Positions 62,467 through 64,000 of a stretch of DNA of 64,000 nucleotides are shown piece after piece (the first letter of the stretch is position 1; each line of letters starts with the position of its first letter). The notes beneath the pieces are model-generated. The model saw only the letters and a list, made by a program, of their open reading frames with translations. It was not told the origin of the DNA and searched no databases. The stretch comes from Gloeothece verrucosa PCC 7822 (lineage in GTDB: Bacteria > Cyanobacteriota > Cyanobacteriia > Cyanobacteriales > Microcystaceae): positions 4,108,001-4,172,000 of the forward strand of contig NC_014501.1 in assembly GCF_000147335.1 (NCBI RefSeq). Direction: 5' to 3'. The translations under genes and the position numbers were made by a program.

Positions 62467-63084
62467 TTATAGACTTAGTTGGTGAGAAGCGACGATATAA
62501 CGAAAAATATACTCAGTCAGTTCTATATAATGTTGTGCTTTTTCGGTAGATTCTGCCCAAACGGTGACACCATGATAGACAATGAGAAGGGCAGGGACAT
62601 CAGGAGGCGTTGCTGAAAATCGTTCACTAATTTCTTGAGCAATGCGAGGCACTTCTAGGTAATTTTTAAAGACTGGCATAACGACTTCTGGGTTTTCTTT
62701 CCATACCCCTAACCCTTTTAGCATTTCTAGAGGAGGTAACGGTAAAATTTCCCCTTCTGTGAAGCGAGAAACTAAGTTAGCTTCCACTGAATGAACATGA
62801 TAACAAGCATTAGCTTGAGGGAATAAAGAATAAATAGCTTGATGAATGCTCGTTTCAGCAGAGGGACGGTTTTGAGGATGGGGAGACTCTAACACCTCTC
62901 CTTGTGGGGAAACTCTGACAAAATCGTTTTCTTGGAGTTGCCCTTTGCTTTTTCCACTGGCGGTTATCCAGAAACTACCATCCTCTAGTTTAGCCGAAAG
63001 GTTGCCGGCCGTGCCTACCATCCAACCGAGTTGGTAAAATTGACGCGCGGCATTAATTAAGTCTTGACGGAGATCACTGGTCAT
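62467..63084 (-). CDS. mtnB: Methylthioribulose-1-phosphate dehydratase
   Basis: Methionine-salvage enzyme of the class II aldolase fold that dehydrates methylthioribulose-1-phosphate. GWMVGTAGNLSAKL and the central zinc motif HVHSVEAN near 97-104 are as expected, and IVYHGVTVWAE supplies a third His. Length 205 aa is standard. It starts 16 bases after mtnX, so the two are one operon and carry consecutive steps. Confidence 0.93.
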   Translation of the reverse strand: MTSDLRQDLINAARQFYQLGWMVGTAGNLSAKLEDGSFWITASGKSKGQLQENDFVRVSPQGEVLESPHPQNRPSAETSIHQAIYSLFPQANACYHVHSVEANLVSRFTEGEILPLPPLEMLKGLGVWKENPEVVMPVFKNYLEVPRIAQEISERFSATPPDVPALLIVYHGVTVWAESTEKAQHYIELTEYIFRYIVASHQLSL

Positions 63085-63099
63085 GTTTTTAAGGCAAAA

Positions 63100-63759
63100 T
63101 TATAGATTTTTCATTAAATAGTCTCGCACATCAAAAAAATCATTCCAGGGAATATAAGGTTTATTTTCTGATTGCATATAGTCGATCAAGCGATCACGGG
63201 CAAAAACGAGATCCGCTTTTAAGGCCATATTAATATCGGTAACAGAGTCACCAATGGCAATGGTTTTTTCGGCTGAGTATTTGGCCATCACGTCGACTTT
63301 TGCCACTAATTCTGTCTCTCCTTCTACTGGTGAATAAATTTGAAAATATTCTTGACTGGTGTCTATTTCTACCGCCCAAATATCCAGCACTCGCTCAAGC
63401 AGTTGGTGTCGTTCTAATACGGTTTCTACCATTCCCTTAACGCCTCCAGATATGACGACAAAGGGAATTTTTTTGTGATCGAGAAAGTCTAATAATTCGG
63501 GTAAACCGGCACGGATAGGTTTATCCTGAGCATAAGTGAGACTATCGGGATAAACCGAGGAGGGAATAGATTCTAGAATTTTTCTGACTCCTTCTCTTAA
63601 GGTTAGCTTACGCTCATAAAGTTGCGGCATAATTTGAGCGCATAATTCAGGAGCGAATGTTTTTAGCATTCCGACAAAAGTTTCTATTGCGGTGATCGTG
63701 CCATCAAAGTCACAGAAAACAATGTTTTTTAGGGTGGGTTGCTGAGATAATTTTTCCAA
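63100..63759 (-). CDS. mtnX: 2-Hydroxy-3-keto-5-methylthiopentenyl-1-phosphate phosphatase
   Basis: HAD-family phosphatase of the methionine-salvage pathway. Motif I is VFCDFDGTITA (about 13-23) with the nucleophile Asp, motif II FVVISGG, and motif IV KTIAIGDSVTDINMA. It is 219 residues, the usual size for MtnX. Together with mtnB it recycles methylthioadenosine-derived sulfur; the remaining mtn genes lie outside this window. Confidence 0.92.
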   Translation of the reverse strand: MEKLSQQPTLKNIVFCDFDGTITAIETFVGMLKTFAPELCAQIMPQLYERKLTLREGVRKILESIPSSVYPDSLTYAQDKPIRAGLPELLDFLDHKKIPFVVISGGVKGMVETVLERHQLLERVLDIWAVEIDTSQEYFQIYSPVEGETELVAKVDVMAKYSAEKTIAIGDSVTDINMALKADLVFARDRLIDYMQSENKPYIPWNDFFDVRDYLMKNL

Positions 63760-63813
63760 GGCTAGTCTATAGATTGATTTTTCAATATTTTAATATGACT
63801 AGGCTACGGTCAT

Positions 63814-64000
63814 TTAAGCAAGTGGGTTAAAAGTTTGTAAAGCTAATAAAGCCGCTCCATAAGCGGGTTCATGACGAGGTTGAATGACTCTTATCTGTGG
63901 GGAATGTTGCTCTAAAAGTGCTTGAAATCTTGCTCGGATGGGATATTGACTCTGCCACACACTGCCACTTGTCACAATTTCAATAATTTCGCTCTCAGAA
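63814..64000 (-). CDS. C-terminal part of a BadF/BcrA-family ATPase or sugar kinase
   Basis: The frame is open to the window edge and ends with TAA. The 62 visible residues include VTSGSVWQSQYPIRARFQAL, QHSPQIRVIQPRHEPAYGAA and LLALQTFNPLA. The GSVW loop and the P-x-x-(P/E)-x-Y-GAA segment near the end are typical of BadF/BadG/BcrA and N-acetylglucosamine kinase-like proteins with the actin-type ATPase fold. The rest of the gene lies beyond 64000, so activity cannot be assigned. Confidence 0.7.
   Translation of the reverse strand, partial: SESEIIEIVTSGSVWQSQYPIRARFQALLEQHSPQIRVIQPRHEPAYGAALLALQTFNPLA

Noticed and set aside
1..64000. tRNA, rRNA and CRISPR arrays
   Set aside because: No T-loop-like GGTTCRANNCC context with a cloverleaf, no rRNA-like conserved blocks and no regularly spaced direct repeats with unique spacers were found by eye; a covariance search would be needed to exclude them fully.

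Overview
The window is a stretch of cyanobacterial chromosome, most likely from a unicellular or colonial, non-heterocystous species of the Cyanothece/Gloeothece type. The evidence is a divergent psbA (photosystem II D1) gene, natD/natA-type amino-acid transporter genes, a HetZ-family gene, DUF928/CHASE2 and FtsH genes, GCGATCGC (HIP1) octamers at 7573, 39917 and 41451, and short heptamer repeats (ATGACTA) in intergenic spaces. The species is inferred. No rRNA, tRNA or CRISPR array was seen.

Layout. 1-3.7 kb: a CoaBC-like flavoprotein, then an intact IscB OMEGA nuclease with its omega-RNA region, then a small heat-shock gene whose leader can fold over its Shine-Dalgarno. 3.8-14.2 kb: housekeeping genes (alpha/beta hydrolase, glyS, L,D-transpeptidase, ftsH, SUI1-like factor) interrupted by a solo TnpB element and a Uma2 nuclease. 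14.4-31.8 kb: an AT-rich orphan membrane protein, a pheophytinase-like hydrolase, a GT-C glycosyltransferase, an FHA-PAS-GGDEF-EAL regulator divergent from an ABC-2 exporter pair (two CRP/FNR-like sites between them), a GT4 glycosyltransferase, gloB, branched-chain amino-acid transporter genes, a GT2-GtrA fusion and an FGE-like protein. 32-38 kb: a block of polytopic GT39/DUF2079 envelope-glycan genes, one frameshifted, then DUF2252. 38-43 kb: surE, nurA and a dnaJ-tusA-rsgA run. 43.4-44.7 kb: a complete IS5-family insertion and a 44-residue ribbon-helix-helix ORF. 44.7-57.6 kb: an HtrA-type protease, an SDR reductase, the divergent psbA, a WecG glycosyltransferase, DUF928 divergent from CHASE2-GGDEF-EAL, HetZ family, an M20 amidohydrolase, a methyltransferase and DUF429. 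57.6-64 kb: dapB, a solitary tyrosine recombinase, two conserved cyanobacterial genes, a bifunctional-nuclease-domain protein, and mtnX-mtnB of methionine salvage, then the 3' part of a BadF/BcrA-family kinase running off the window.

Themes. Many genes concern the envelope and exopolysaccharide (at least seven glycosyltransferase-type genes) and cyclic-di-GMP turnover (two EAL proteins with degenerate GGDEF motifs). Mobile DNA is frequent but mostly small: two OMEGA nucleases without TnpA, one IS5 element, a 123-bp MITE family with two good copies and one decayed copy, and a 20-bp palindrome found both intergenically and inserted in frame in psbA. The strongest points for follow-up are the divergent D1 with lost manganese ligands and its palindrome insertion, the intact IscB, the candidate RNA thermometer, and the CoaBC-like protein lacking two decarboxylase active-site motifs.
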